From the NCBI GenBank assembly GCA_009746045.1, contig RPFO01000702.1, positions 620,001-684,000 on the forward strand: a DNA stretch of 64,000 bases, written 5' to 3'. The notes beneath the pieces are model-generated. The model saw nothing but the letters and a program-made list of their open reading frames with translations. It made no database searches and was not told the origin of the DNA. Shown in pieces: positions 55,288-64,000 of the stretch; position 1 is the stretch's first letter; every line of letters begins with the position of its first letter. The translations under genes and the position numbers were made by a program. The stretch comes from Mesostigma viride. Lineage: Eukaryota; Streptophyta; Mesostigmatophyceae; Mesostigmatales; Mesostigmataceae.

Positions 55288-55397
55288 ATATTTTGCTAAT
55301 TTATATTGAGAATTATTTTTCATTTCTAGCCTTGGCTTTCTAAAAAAGGGATTTTTGGTAATATGCGTGCGTATTTTAACACGGATTAGATGGTTAA

Positions 55398-57422
55398 ATG
55401 TTTACCTACTTTATCAAGAAACTAGAACAAGAATACCATCATTTAAGCTTATGGTATTTTGTTTTCTTTTTTTATGGTATTGCTTTTTATTTGAAATCCG
55501 TTGAGCTTTTTAATCAGGGTGTTTCATTTAACTCCTGTTTTATAACTTCATCTGTTTTACTCTATTTCATATTTTCTCTAAGGAAAAAAGAAAAACTTAT
55601 ATTTAGCTTATTTCTTACCATATTATTTTCTTTTGCCTCTGGAGTAGTAATTACTCATTTTAGGGTCACTAACGCTAAAACTAGCCCAAGGCCTATATCA
55701 AAGACGAATGTTTTTGATATAGAGGCGAAGGTTTTAGAAGTAAAACCTACGATAGGTGGATCGCAGTTAATTCTCGATAATGTAGTAATTTTAAATAAAA
55801 ATGATAATAATTTTGGTAAAATCAAAGTAAGTTTAAGAGGAGAGAGTAGCCTAGATTTTCTAAAAAATGACGTAATAAATTTACGCGTTCAGCTTTTCCC
55901 TCTTAATTCCGCTTTGCTACCCGGGGGTTACGATTTTGGCCTTTATATGTATTTAAATGGTATTACAGCGACAGGATTTGCTGTTAGTTCTCCTAAAGTT
56001 ATTAAATCCCAATCTGGCTATTTTTATGATAAGCTTCAAAATATAAGGGGTATTATATATAAGGAATTGATAAGAATTCTTGGTCCTGATCAAGGTAATT
56101 TTGTAGCGGCCATACTTATTGGCGAAACTAAAGCTATAAATAAACATATGGCCGATAATATGAGAAATAGCGGAATTGCTCATATCTTAAGTGTTTCAGG
56201 ATTGCACCTATCATTAGTAGCGATGATTTTTTTTATCAGCAGTAGGTTTTTGCTAAATTGCTCAAATTATTTGTCATATAAAATAAACATAAAAGTTGCT
56301 GCAGGAATTATTTCAATTATAGGAAGTTTCGGTTATTTGCTACTTAGTGGTGCAAATATAGCTGCTACCAGAGCCTTTATAATGACATTTTTCGTTATTT
56401 TTGCAATTATCATGGAGAGGTCCGCATATCCTCTTCGTTCAGTAATGGTAGCGGGAACGTGTATCTTGTTATTTTCTCCGGAATATGTCCTGCACCCAAG
56501 TTTTCAGTTATCATTTTCAGCAGTATTATGTTTAATTTCCGGATATGAGCTTTATCTCCGTAATCAGAAATTAATCGGTAGGAGCAAAGGAATTTTTGCT
56601 TCTATAAAACTTTATGTTTTTGGCAACCTTTATTCTAGTTTCTTAGGCAGTATTGTTACAGCTCCTTTTGTGATCTATCATTTTTATAAATTTGCTACAT
56701 ATTCCCTTTTGATGAATTTGCTAGCGGTCCCACTCATGTCATTTTTTATGATGCCTTTAGCTATTATTTCTTTGGTACTGATGCCTTTTAATGCATGTAA
56801 TTATAGCCTGAAATTACTTGGTTTTTTTGTTAAAATTATTACCACTAGTGCTGAGTATGTAGTTAATCTACCAATATCGACAATAGATACCGGATATATA
56901 ACTGATTTTAGCATGTTAATATTTACTTTTGGATTTTTTTGGATTTGCTTGTGGCAGACTACCTGGCGCTATTTTGGTCTTCTGATTATTCTTATATCTT
57001 TAGTTATGATGTATTTATCACCAAAACCTGATTTTATCTATGATCATAGAATTAAAGCAATTGGCGTAAAAAATAAAGATGTTATAGATATATATTCAAA
57101 ATATCGAATCTCTAACTTTACCCAAGAATATTGGTTAGGTTGGTATGGTACAAAAAAAAGTAGATATTTTGAAACTGAGCTAAAGGATCAATTATTTGAA
57201 CTAGCTGTGAGTGACGAAAACTTTACTGTATCTCTAAATTATACCAATTGCTCTGATGCTAAGGTACAAATTATAATGTCTCCGAAACTAGTTTGTAATA
57301 ACAACGGCTTAGTTGTAAATTATAGTGATTTGGTTAATTTTGGAATAGTACTAGTTTTTTGTCAGAAAAGTAGTTGTTATGCAAAATTTGGACAAGAACC
57401 TATTTGGAAAATTAAGGAATAA
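55398..57422 (+). CDS. comEC: ComEC/Rec2 family DNA-uptake channel protein
   Basis: Inner-membrane channel for single-stranded DNA in natural transformation. 674 residues: two N-terminal helices, an OB-like DUF4131 domain (about 95-175), then the multi-helix competence domain with the signature GIAHILSVSGLHLSLVAM (about 255-272) and FAVLC-like LSFSAVLC. The C-terminal 130 residues do not show the HxHxDH metallo-beta-lactamase motif found in full ComEC. Membership is clear; whether it transports DNA here is unknown. Overlaps the next gene by one base (TAATG). Confidence 0.87.
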   Translation: MFTYFIKKLEQEYHHLSLWYFVFFFYGIAFYLKSVELFNQGVSFNSCFITSSVLLYFIFSLRKKEKLIFSLFLTILFSFASGVVITHFRVTNAKTSPRPISKTNVFDIEAKVLEVKPTIGGSQLILDNVVILNKNDNNFGKIKVSLRGESSLDFLKNDVINLRVQLFPLNSALLPGGYDFGLYMYLNGITATGFAVSSPKVIKSQSGYFYDKLQNIRGIIYKELIRILGPDQGNFVAAILIGETKAINKHMADNMRNSGIAHILSVSGLHLSLVAMIFFISSRFLLNCSNYLSYKINIKVAAGIISIIGSFGYLLLSGANIAATRAFIMTFFVIFAIIMERSAYPLRSVMVAGTCILLFSPEYVLHPSFQLSFSAVLCLISGYELYLRNQKLIGRSKGIFASIKLYVFGNLYSSFLGSIVTAPFVIYHFYKFATYSLLMNLLAVPLMSFFMMPLAIISLVLMPFNACNYSLKLLGFFVKIITTSAEYVVNLPISTIDTGYITDFSMLIFTFGFFWICLWQTTWRYFGLLIILISLVMMYLSPKPDFIYDHRIKAIGVKNKDVIDIYSKYRISNFTQEYWLGWYGTKKSRYFETELKDQLFELAVSDENFTVSLNYTNCSDAKVQIIMSPKLVCNNNGLVVNYSDLVNFGIVLVFCQKSSCYAKFGQEPIWKIKE

Positions 57423-58837
57423 TGATTGAAACAGAAAATAAACTAGCAATTTCCTGGCTTAAAAACGGCATATGGGCTCTAGCTCTTGCTGGTTTCTATT
57501 CTATAGTTTTAGTTATTTTAAGAACGCCTCAATTATCTCAAATAATCAGCGATAAATCCGTATTTAAATCTTCTTTGGTAATACATGTAAATTTATCAGT
57601 ATTAGCTTGGTTGCTTTCGATTACATGTATAATTTGGTCCTATGGAAGCCGGCGATTATATTTTAGCAATATTTTTAGCAAATTGGCTTTAGCTGGGATA
57701 GCTCTAATGACTATTAGCCCTTTAATAGGCCAGAGTAATCCAATAATGAATAATTATGTACCTATACTTGAGAATGTTTGGTTCATAATTGGTCTTAGCT
57801 TGTTTGGTTCTTCCATCTTATATTTTTCAATATTAGTCTTTATAAACAGTTTTCACGATTTTCCTCTTAAAGAGGAAAAGTATACAGCCCAAATTTTACC
57901 TGTGGTAAAATTGACCTCATCGCTAATGTATATTATGGTATGGGGGTGTTTCGCCTTGTCTTATAAGGAGGTTATGGCTCTCTCCAATATTTTTCCAATA
58001 GAAATTGATTATTATTATGAATTGCTATTTTGGAGTGGTGGTCATCTCTTGCAGTTTATATATACACAAATAGTAATGTTTGTGTGGCTGGTTTTAGCTG
58101 AACTCTGGATAGGAAAAGGACTAATTTATTATAAAGTCTATAGCAGTCTTTTTATAATTAACTTTATCTTAAGTTTATTTGTTTTTTATGGCCATTTAGC
58201 CTATCAAATGCCCGAATATGAGTTTACAGTATTTTTTACTAAACATATGCAATATTGCGGAGGAATCGCACCCACATTATTAATGGCAGTGTTAATTATC
58301 GATATTTTTAAATTTACTAGAATCAAAAATCATCTATCCTTTGTTGCCATAGCCTTTATGGCCTCAATATTGGTATTTTTTGCCGGTGGTTTAATTGGTG
58401 TTTTAATTTCTGGAATAAATTTATCGATACCGGCTCATTATCATGGATCAATAGTTGGTATTAGCATTGCTTTTCTTGGATTTGCGTACATATTCTGTTT
58501 CCGTGATTCGGTTTTTGCAACACCTGATCAAACTCTTAGCAAGAAGTTATTTGCATTTTCTCTATCCTCAAAACAGTCAATTGACGGCGGTAATAGCTTT
58601 TCCGGCTATTCTAAGTGGCCTAATATTCAGCTTATTATTATTACTTTTGGTCAGTTATTGCATATTGCCGGACTTGCTCTAGCAGGAGGATATGGAATAT
58701 TGCGAAAAAATCCTGACGGGGAAATAGCCTTGGCGGCCAAGTTTTATATGGGAATACTGGGAGGAGGAGGATTAATTGCGATTATTGGCGGGTTGATGTT
58801 TGTTTATATTTGTGCTAAAAGGCTATACGCTTTGTAA
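57422..58837 (+). CDS. cytochrome oxidase subunit I-like protein (CcoN/NorB-like)
   Basis: 471 residues with about 12 membrane helices, of the heme-copper oxidase subunit I fold. Histidines sit at expected ligand places: [13 protein letters not shown] (helix 2, low-spin heme), [11 protein letters not shown] (copper site), KHMQYCGG, and AHYHGSIVG (heme ligands in helix 10). The copper-site His-His pair of CcoN is not evident (YCGG and KHM instead). No partner subunits (CcoO/P, NorC) are nearby. It starts at the comEC stop (TAATG) and is coupled to it. Possibly a heme protein with a non-respiratory role; not certain. Confidence 0.72.
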   Translation: MIETENKLAISWLKNGIWALALAGFYSIVLVILRTPQLSQIISDKSVFKSSLVIHVNLSVLAWLLSITCIIWSYGSRRLYFSNIFSKLALAGIALMTISPLIGQSNPIMNNYVPILENVWFIIGLSLFGSSILYFSILVFINSFHDFPLKEEKYTAQILPVVKLTSSLMYIMVWGCFALSYKEVMALSNIFPIEIDYYYELLFWSGGHLLQFIYTQIVMFVWLVLAELWIGKGLIYYKVYSSLFIINFILSLFVFYGHLAYQMPEYEFTVFFTKHMQYCGGIAPTLLMAVLIIDIFKFTRIKNHLSFVAIAFMASILVFFAGGLIGVLISGINLSIPAHYHGSIVGISIAFLGFAYIFCFRDSVFATPDQTLSKKLFAFSLSSKQSIDGGNSFSGYSKWPNIQLIIITFGQLLHIAGLALAGGYGILRKNPDGEIALAAKFYMGILGGGGLIAIIGGLMFVYICAKRLYAL

Positions 58838-58865
58838 ATTTTATAACACATATCAGAAAATAGTT

Positions 58866-59441
58866 ATGATAGGGGAAAGACCAACAAAACAACAGGCAGA
58901 AGAAGCTGTTAGAACTCTGCTTCGCTATATAGGCGAGGATGCAAACCGGGAAGGAATGCGAGCTACTCCCTCTAGGGTAATTAAGAGTTATGATGAACTT
59001 TTTTCCGGTTATAAAGTTAATATAGAGGAAATACTAAACACCAGATTTTATGATATCAGCAACTTTAATGATATAGTTTTACTGAGATCCATTAATTTTA
59101 GTTCCTCTTGTGAGCATCATATGTTACCTTTTACTGGTTTTGTCGATATTGCTTATTTACCAGATGGTTTTGTTGTCGGAATAAGCAAACTTGCAAGACT
59201 GGTAGACGCATTTTCTAAACGGTTACAAATTCAGGAAAAAATGACTGCAAATATTGCGGAAGCCCTAGATACATACTTGAAGCCTCGTGGAGTTGCAGTA
59301 AGGGTAGCAGCGACACATAGCTGCATGACGTCAAGAGGGACTATGAAAGGCGGCAGTATATTAGAGTCTACCCATTTTACAGGGGTTTTTAAAGATCAGG
59401 TTGAATACCGTCGGGAATTCTGGCAGCTAGTTAAGGGATAA
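58866..59441 (+). CDS. folE: GTP cyclohydrolase I
   Basis: Makes 7,8-dihydroneopterin triphosphate from GTP for folate or queuosine precursors. From the ATG at 58866 it is 191 residues and begins [30 protein letters not shown]; the longer frame from 58800 only overlaps the oxidase-like gene. Zinc and active-site residues are in [12 protein letters not shown] and THSCMTSRG, with [14 protein letters not shown] between. No other folate or queuosine gene in the window. Confidence 0.95.
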   Translation: MIGERPTKQQAEEAVRTLLRYIGEDANREGMRATPSRVIKSYDELFSGYKVNIEEILNTRFYDISNFNDIVLLRSINFSSSCEHHMLPFTGFVDIAYLPDGFVVGISKLARLVDAFSKRLQIQEKMTANIAEALDTYLKPRGVAVRVAATHSCMTSRGTMKGGSILESTHFTGVFKDQVEYRREFWQLVKG

Positions 59442-59542
59442 TAATTTAAATGTCCGGTAAAGCGGGTACTAGATTTTATTCATACTATTATTAAGCAATT
59501 CTAAAAACCACTTAAAGTATAATTTATTAGGTACATAATATC

Positions 59543-60844
59543 ATGTTACAGTCTGAGTTTTTTTTACCAGTATTGAAGGAAAGTCCTGCTGAGGCAAAGG
59601 TAATATCACATGCCTTGATGTTAAAAAGCGGAATGATTCGGCAGCATGCTGCAGGAATTTATAATTGGTTACCTCTTGGTATAAAAGTACTTAAAAATGT
59701 AGAAAACATTGTTAGGTTTAACATGGATGCGTCTGGATTTATTGAAATGCTAATGCCATGTATTCAAAGTGCTGACTTATGGGTTGAATCCGGTAGATTT
59801 GATACATACGGCAAAGAAATGCTTAAATTCAAGGATCGTCATGACCATGATTTATTATTCGGTCCGACCAACGAAGAAGTTCTTACCGATATTGTAAGAC
59901 ATTCGATGCAATCTTACAAAGATTTACCAAAAGTTTTTTATCAAATTCAATGGAAGTTTAGAGATGAAATAAGGCCGCGTTTTGGTCTCATGAGAGGACG
60001 GGAATTTTTGATGAAAGATGCTTACTCGCTAGATATAGATGAAGAAGGAGCGATTAAGACTTATAATCAAATGTTTACAGCTTATATGCGTACGTTTAGC
60101 GATCTTGGTCTTTTGGCTATACCGCTTGCAGCAGATACCGGTGAAATTGGCGGTAGTCTGAGTCATGAATTTCATGTTATAGCAGATACTGGTGAAAGTA
60201 CGCTTTATTATGATAAAAAATTCGATCTTTTAAAAGAAGAGTTGGCAGATGATCTTTCTTTAGTTAAATCATTATATGCAGCAACTGAGGAAAAGCATGA
60301 TCCACAAAATTGTTCTATAAGTGAAAAAGAATTATCAGTAAGAAAAGGTATTGAAGTCGGTCATATTTTTAATTTCGGTGATAAATATTCAAAACCTATG
60401 AATGCGTTTGTTAATAATGAAAAAGGGCAGTTAGTTCCAATTCAGATGGGGTCTTACGGGATAGGGGTTTCAAGGCTGGTAGCAGCTATTATTGAAGTTA
60501 GTAATGATGAAAGGGGAATAATTTGGCCTGTTTCTGTTGCGCCTTTTAAAATATCGATTATTAATCTAAACATAAATGATCAAAACTGTAATGATGTTTC
60601 GTATAGTGTATATAACAGGTTAAAAGCTCAAAATATTGAGGTTCTCCTTGATGATACTGAAGAACGCCCTGGCTCAAAATTTGCTACTCATGATTTAATA
60701 GGGTCTCCTTGGCAAATTATCATAGGATCTAAAAAAGCGGCTCAAAATTTAGTAGAGCTAAAAAACAGAAAAACAGGGGAAATGCAGGATATGGATTGGC
60801 AGATAGCGGTTAACGAAGTAATTGACAATCTAAATGTTAGATAA
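59543..60844 (+). CDS. proS: prolyl-tRNA synthetase (short alphaproteobacterial type)
   Basis: Charges tRNA-Pro. 433 residues, without the insertion (INS) editing domain of E. coli ProRS, as is usual in alphaproteobacteria. Class II motifs: [70 protein letters not shown], and an anticodon-binding domain with [21 protein letters not shown]. Its stop overlaps the lol permease by 11 bases. Confidence 0.96.
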   Translation: MLQSEFFLPVLKESPAEAKVISHALMLKSGMIRQHAAGIYNWLPLGIKVLKNVENIVRFNMDASGFIEMLMPCIQSADLWVESGRFDTYGKEMLKFKDRHDHDLLFGPTNEEVLTDIVRHSMQSYKDLPKVFYQIQWKFRDEIRPRFGLMRGREFLMKDAYSLDIDEEGAIKTYNQMFTAYMRTFSDLGLLAIPLAADTGEIGGSLSHEFHVIADTGESTLYYDKKFDLLKEELADDLSLVKSLYAATEEKHDPQNCSISEKELSVRKGIEVGHIFNFGDKYSKPMNAFVNNEKGQLVPIQMGSYGIGVSRLVAAIIEVSNDERGIIWPVSVAPFKISIINLNINDQNCNDVSYSVYNRLKAQNIEVLLDDTEERPGSKFATHDLIGSPWQIIIGSKKAAQNLVELKNRKTGEMQDMDWQIAVNEVIDNLNVR

Positions 60845-62078
60845 ATTTGCAATCATAGTAGCGCTGAGATATTTTAGAGCAAAAAAAAATGAAAAATTTG
60901 TCTCTATAATATCTGGAATATCACTCGCTGGTATAACAATTGGCGTGGCAGCCTTAATTGTTGTGATGTCAGTCATGAATGGTTTTCATATTCAGTTAAC
61001 CTCTAATATTATTGGTATAAAGGGTGATATTTCTGTTACGCCAATAGGTAAGGCTATAGCTGATTATCCAAGCATTCTAGAAACCATAAAAAAACACAAT
61101 TTTGTAAAAAAAACATCTCCTATTGTTTCTGGCCAGGCTTTAGCTCTAGGTGCAAAAACCAATAGTGGTGTTCTGATTAAGGGCATAGATCTTGTTGATT
61201 TAAAAAATAAAGGAGAGATCTTAACTAATGTATTTCAAGGAAGTTTTGAAGGTTACGAAGGAACTACCGCCTTAGCAGTAGGCGCAGAACTTGCTCATAA
61301 TTTAGGGGTTTCGGTCGGTTCTAAAATCAAATTGATTTCACCGAATGTTATTTCTACAACGTTTGGTACTATGCCCAGATCCAAGGATTTTACTGTAATA
61401 GCAATTTTTAGCAGCGGGTTGTATGATTATGATTCTGCAACTATGGTTATGCCAGTTAGCGCTGCCCAAAAATTTCTGTCACTTGGAGAGGAAATTAATT
61501 TAATCGAAATAAATGTTGATAACCCTGAACTTGCCAAAGCTTATGCTAGTTTACTGCAGAAAGAACTTGGTCCTGGTGTTAGGGTTTCAAGTTGGCTAGA
61601 TAGTAATCAGCAATTCTTGAAAGCTCTTGAGATAGAGAGAACGGCTATGTTTACTATTCTTTCTTTAATCATAATAGTGGCAGCTTTTAATATTATCTCT
61701 AGCTTATTTATGATAGTAAAAGACAAAACCAAGGATATTGCGATCCTTAAAACTATGGGAGCATCCGTTAGCCAAATAATGGGAATTTTCGTAATTAACG
61801 GTTTGCTCATTGGTGTGATAGGGACATTTTTAGGTATATTTTTAGGGCTTGCCGTTTCTTATAATATAGAAAATATCCGGCTATTTCTGGAGGGTGTTTC
61901 TGATACCAAAATCTTTGATCCGGCTATTTATTTTCTCTATAGTCTGCCGTCAGTTGTCAGAATCTCTGATGTTGTTATTGTTGGCTCATTATCTTTAGCT
62001 CTTTCATTACTTGCAGCTATCTATCCCTCATTTAAAGCGGCAAGGTTAAATCCGATCGAGGCGATGAGATATGAGTGA
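60834..62078 (+). CDS. lolC: lipoprotein-releasing ABC permease LolC/LolE family
   Basis: Inner-membrane permease that, with LolD, releases outer-membrane lipoproteins to LolA. 414 residues: [42 protein letters not shown] gives the first helix (about 24-46), then a periplasmic domain, then three C-terminal helices with [19 protein letters not shown] coupling helix and a final [18 protein letters not shown]. One permease gene only, so it probably forms a homodimer, as in many alphaproteobacteria. Overlaps proS by 11 and lolD by 8 bases. Confidence 0.93.
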   Translation: MLDKFAIIVALRYFRAKKNEKFVSIISGISLAGITIGVAALIVVMSVMNGFHIQLTSNIIGIKGDISVTPIGKAIADYPSILETIKKHNFVKKTSPIVSGQALALGAKTNSGVLIKGIDLVDLKNKGEILTNVFQGSFEGYEGTTALAVGAELAHNLGVSVGSKIKLISPNVISTTFGTMPRSKDFTVIAIFSSGLYDYDSATMVMPVSAAQKFLSLGEEINLIEINVDNPELAKAYASLLQKELGPGVRVSSWLDSNQQFLKALEIERTAMFTILSLIIIVAAFNIISSLFMIVKDKTKDIAILKTMGASVSQIMGIFVINGLLIGVIGTFLGIFLGLAVSYNIENIRLFLEGVSDTKIFDPAIYFLYSLPSVVRISDVVIVGSLSLALSLLAAIYPSFKAARLNPIEAMRYE

Positions 62079-62757
62079 TAAACAAGTAATTTTAGAATTA
62101 AAAAATATTAATAAGGATTATCGTCAAGGAAGATCAACGATTGAGGTTCTAAAAAATGTCAATCTTCAAATTATTAAAAATCAGATGGTAGCTATAGTGG
62201 GGGCTTCTGGAAGTGGAAAATCTACCTTACTTCATATTGCTGGTCTTTTAGATTCTCCTGATGCCGGATCTGTTTATATTGAAAATATTCCTGCCCACAA
62301 ATTATGTAATTTAAAATATGCTTCCCAAATTAGACTGGAAAATTTGGGTTTTATATACCAGTACCATCATTTATTAGGTGATTTTACCGCTCAGGAGAAT
62401 GCTGCAATGCCTTTACTAATTTCTGGAGTTGAAAAAAAACAGGCTCTCGAAAGATCTGAGGATTTATTAAGAAAATTAGGTTTGGGCGGTAGATTATATA
62501 ATTTTCCAGGAGAATTATCAGGTGGTGAACAGCAACGCGTAGCGATAGCCCGTGCTCTAATTAACAATCCAAAACTTATTTTAGCTGATGAGCCCACCGG
62601 TAATCTGGATTCTAATACAGCAGAAGAGGTATTTGAACTTTTCCTAGATAGAGCAGAAAATTCAGGTACAGCTATAATTATGGTTACCCATAATATCTCT
62701 TTAGCCAAAAGGATGCACAAAACTTATAAACTCGATTATACATTAGAAATAATGTGA
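62071..62757 (+). CDS. lolD: lipoprotein-releasing ABC ATPase LolD
   Basis: ATPase that powers lipoprotein release. 228 residues with Walker A GASGSGKST, the Q-loop in GFIYQYHHLLGDFTA, signature LSGGEQQRVAIARAL, Walker B LILADEPTGNLD and H-loop VTHN. The FxYQxHxLL block is specific to the LolD branch. Coupled to the permease by an 8-base overlap. Confidence 0.95.
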   Translation: MSDKQVILELKNINKDYRQGRSTIEVLKNVNLQIIKNQMVAIVGASGSGKSTLLHIAGLLDSPDAGSVYIENIPAHKLCNLKYASQIRLENLGFIYQYHHLLGDFTAQENAAMPLLISGVEKKQALERSEDLLRKLGLGGRLYNFPGELSGGEQQRVAIARALINNPKLILADEPTGNLDSNTAEEVFELFLDRAENSGTAIIMVTHNISLAKRMHKTYKLDYTLEIM

Positions 62758-62832
62758 GATATTTTTGGCATATTTATTACGATTACAGAAAAAATAATAT
62801 AGTTAACAACAAATATCCTTAAGTAATATTAA

Positions 62833-62861
62833 TTGACACTCTTCTTAAAAAGAGGTACACT
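62833..62861 (+). promoter_or_regulatory. cspA promoter with long leader
   Basis: TTGACA (62833-62838), 17-base spacer, TACACT (62856-62861). Transcription from here gives a leader of about 110 bases before the ATG at 62978, the kind of long 5' leader known from cold-shock mRNAs. Confidence 0.7.
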
Positions 62862-62977
62862 CACTTTCAAGTTTATTATTATTTACGGTCTAGTTTCGAT
62901 TTTTAGAAGTTCTATTGATTAAAACTGAATGTAAAATTTTAAACCAGTTTTTAACAATTTAAATCGAAGATTAAACT

Positions 62978-63175
62978 ATGGAAGGCAAAGTTAAGTGGTT
63001 CAACCCTACAAAGGGTTATGGTTTTATTGAATCAGCAGAAAACAAAAAGGATGTTTTTGTTCATATATCAGCAGTACAAGATGCTGGACTAAAAACTCTA
63101 GATGAAGGTCAAGAAGTAAGATTTGACTTAGAAGAAAAAGGTGGAAAAACTTCAGCTATAAATCTTCGGGTATAA
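62978..63175 (+). CDS. cspA: cold-shock protein, CspA family
   Basis: Single-stranded nucleic-acid-binding OB protein and RNA chaperone, 65 residues. RNP1 is KGYGFIE (12-18) and RNP2 VFVHI (26-30); the core aromatic residues are kept (W7, F8, Y14, F16, F27, H29). The next gene on the strand is a DEAD-box helicase, a common functional partner in unwinding RNA in the cold. Confidence 0.97.
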   Translation: MEGKVKWFNPTKGYGFIESAENKKDVFVHISAVQDAGLKTLDEGQEVRFDLEEKGGKTSAINLRV

Positions 63176-63729
63176 GCAAATTAGAGTTTAAGTACAGCTT
63201 TTTACCTTAAGTTAATGCTCGTGAGCCTATAAAACCGGACACAAACACTTTCAAACCCATCTAAATCCTGTCATAAAACAAGTAACATCTATTTGAAATA
63301 TGGCGCTACTTTCTTGGGTTTTGCTTAAAGGATTTCAAATTAAATCCCAATAGCTGTACAAAAAAAAGATTTTACTACCTTCCTATTTACATTTTAGGTA
63401 GTAAAATCCAAATCTTAAAAAAAACTTCTTATAGTTTTTAGGTGCGTAATTTAATACCAGCATTTTGTTGTTAATGTGATCATAAAAATCTAGTCTTAAT
63501 GATTAGGGATTATGGGATAGGATATGCAATGCAAAAAAGCTGTTTTGTCCTGATGCAGAAAGCATTTTTCAGTATTAAATAATTTATGCTGAATTTTTGA
63601 CTGCATCTAAAAACCGACTCCTTAAAAACAATCTTAAGAGTCTTGAGAATTTGATTACTTGTTAAATAGGGTTCAATCAATATTTGCGGAGTGATCAAAA
63701 ATTTTAACATGTAATTTGAGCAAATTTGT
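63176..63729. other. 554-base intergenic region before the helicase gene
   Basis: No convincing gene seen on either strand. A minus-strand frame of 97 codons (63510-63803) runs into the helicase gene and looks like chance. The region contains one long hairpin (63368-63408). Part may be a long helicase leader. Confidence 0.5.
63360..63408 (-). terminator. long hairpin with U-tract on the minus strand
   Basis: A perfect 13-bp inverted repeat, GATTTTACTACCT (63368-63380) and its complement (63396-63408), with a 15-base loop. On the minus strand it is followed by eight T residues (plus 63360-63367), the layout of an intrinsic terminator. On the plus strand there is no T-tract. No minus-strand gene lies upstream of it in the window, so the transcript it would end is unknown; it may simply be a cspA 3' hairpin. 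Confidence 0.45.
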
Positions 63730-64000
63730 ATGAATTTTAATGAAATGAACTTACCGACCGAGATATTAGGTAACTTAACACGTATGGGAATTTTGATCCC
63801 CACGGAAATACAAAAACAATCTATTCCAAGTGCAATTCAAGGATCAGATATACTAGCTTCTAGTCAAACCGGTTCAGGGAAAACACTTGCTTATTTATTG
63901 CCAGCAATCACAAAAATTTTACAAGAAAGGGCAAAAATATTAGTATTAGTACCTACACGTGAATTAGCTGTGCAAGTTTGTGCGGCACTTAACAAAACTG
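63730..64000 (+). CDS. DEAD-box RNA helicase, N-terminal part (runs off window)
   Basis: The first 90 codons of an RNA helicase; the rest lies beyond position 64000. It starts MNFNEMNLPTEILGNLTRMG, and the Q motif (IPTEIQKQSIP), Walker A (SSQTGSGKT) and motif Ia (VPTREL) are intact. It belongs to the RhlE/DeaD group; which member cannot be decided without the C-terminus. Confidence 0.93.
   Translation, partial: MNFNEMNLPTEILGNLTRMGILIPTEIQKQSIPSAIQGSDILASSQTGSGKTLAYLLPAITKILQERAKILVLVPTRELAVQVCAALNKT

Noticed and set aside
63510-63803. Minus-strand 97-codon frame between cspA and the helicase
   Set aside because: Runs 74 bases into the helicase coding sequence, has no ribosome site and resembles no family.
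1-64000. CRISPR arrays, insertion sequences and prophage genes
   Set aside because: I saw no spaced direct repeats, no transposase or integrase, and no phage structural gene anywhere in the window.

Overview
The window looks like the chromosome of an intracellular alphaproteobacterium of the order Rickettsiales, most likely family Rickettsiaceae. The DNA is strongly AT-rich, intergenic spaces are long and mostly empty, and the housekeeping set is one known from Rickettsia and relatives: a short class Ia ribonucleotide reductase, an alphaproteobacterial-type short ProRS, DUF3576, DUF2610, an RMD1/DUF155 protein, an M61 peptidase beside the lpx genes, BioY, a lone cytochrome-oxidase-like subunit, and a long isc operon. 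I cannot name the genus from sequence alone. A bacterial-type glucose-6-phosphate isomerase and a chaperone-usher pilus locus both argue against a typical member of genus Rickettsia and for a less reduced relative.

Layout. 0.4-6.3 kb (minus strand): rluB, leuS, a DUF3576 protein, pgi, a spermidine-synthase-like protein, then tRNA-Gln. 6.7-12.2 kb (plus): an accessory locus encoding an archaic (Csu-like) chaperone-usher pilus with two SCPU-domain pilins, a one-domain chaperone, an usher with a long charged insert and a terminal SCPU subunit, followed by an OmpW-like barrel. 13.1-17.5 kb: truB-rpsO-pnp and a histidine phosphatase. 17.6-22.6 kb: a tiny membrane protein and the lipid A genes lpxD-fabZ-lpxA-lpxI, overlapping an M61 peptidase. 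22.8-26.5 kb (minus): PBP1A and an LpoA-like lipoprotein, divergent from rsmI. 27.4-28.8 kb: two small paralogous secreted peptides, then rpmI-rplT. 29.2-32.1 kb: a Gdx-type SMR transporter, an ABC exporter, DUF2610 and an orphan. 32.2-34.8 kb: alaS (minus).

35.0-38.2 kb (plus): three unrecognised membrane genes, tightly coupled, whose first two members resemble in layout the inner-membrane assembly platform of type IV pilus/type II secretion machines. 38.4-42.5 kb (minus): rppH, ctpA, parE. A 468-base spacer carrying a perfect DnaA box separates parE from nrdA-nrdB. 46-48 kb: a GDSL-type autotransporter. 48.2-52.6 kb (minus): iscR, two cysteine desulfurases, iscU, iscA and rsmA, with an IscR-type operator over the promoter. 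52.8-54.3 kb (minus): a 2H-phosphoesterase-like lipoprotein, DUF1284 and bioY. 54.4-62.8 kb (plus): RMD1, ComEC, the oxidase-like protein, folE, proS and lolC/E-lolD. 63-64 kb: cspA and the start of a DEAD-box helicase that runs off the end.

How it fits together. Much of the window serves the cell envelope: lipid A (lpxD/fabZ/lpxA/lpxI), peptidoglycan (PBP1A with its likely activator, CtpA), lipoprotein sorting (LolCDE), outer-membrane and surface proteins (OmpW-like, autotransporter, pilus). The rest is translation, RNA turnover (Pnp, RppH, Csp, helicase), Fe-S assembly and deoxynucleotide supply. The two strongest leads for undescribed biology are the reduced Csu-like pilus (6.7-12.2 kb) and the three-gene platform-like cluster (35.0-38.2 kb).
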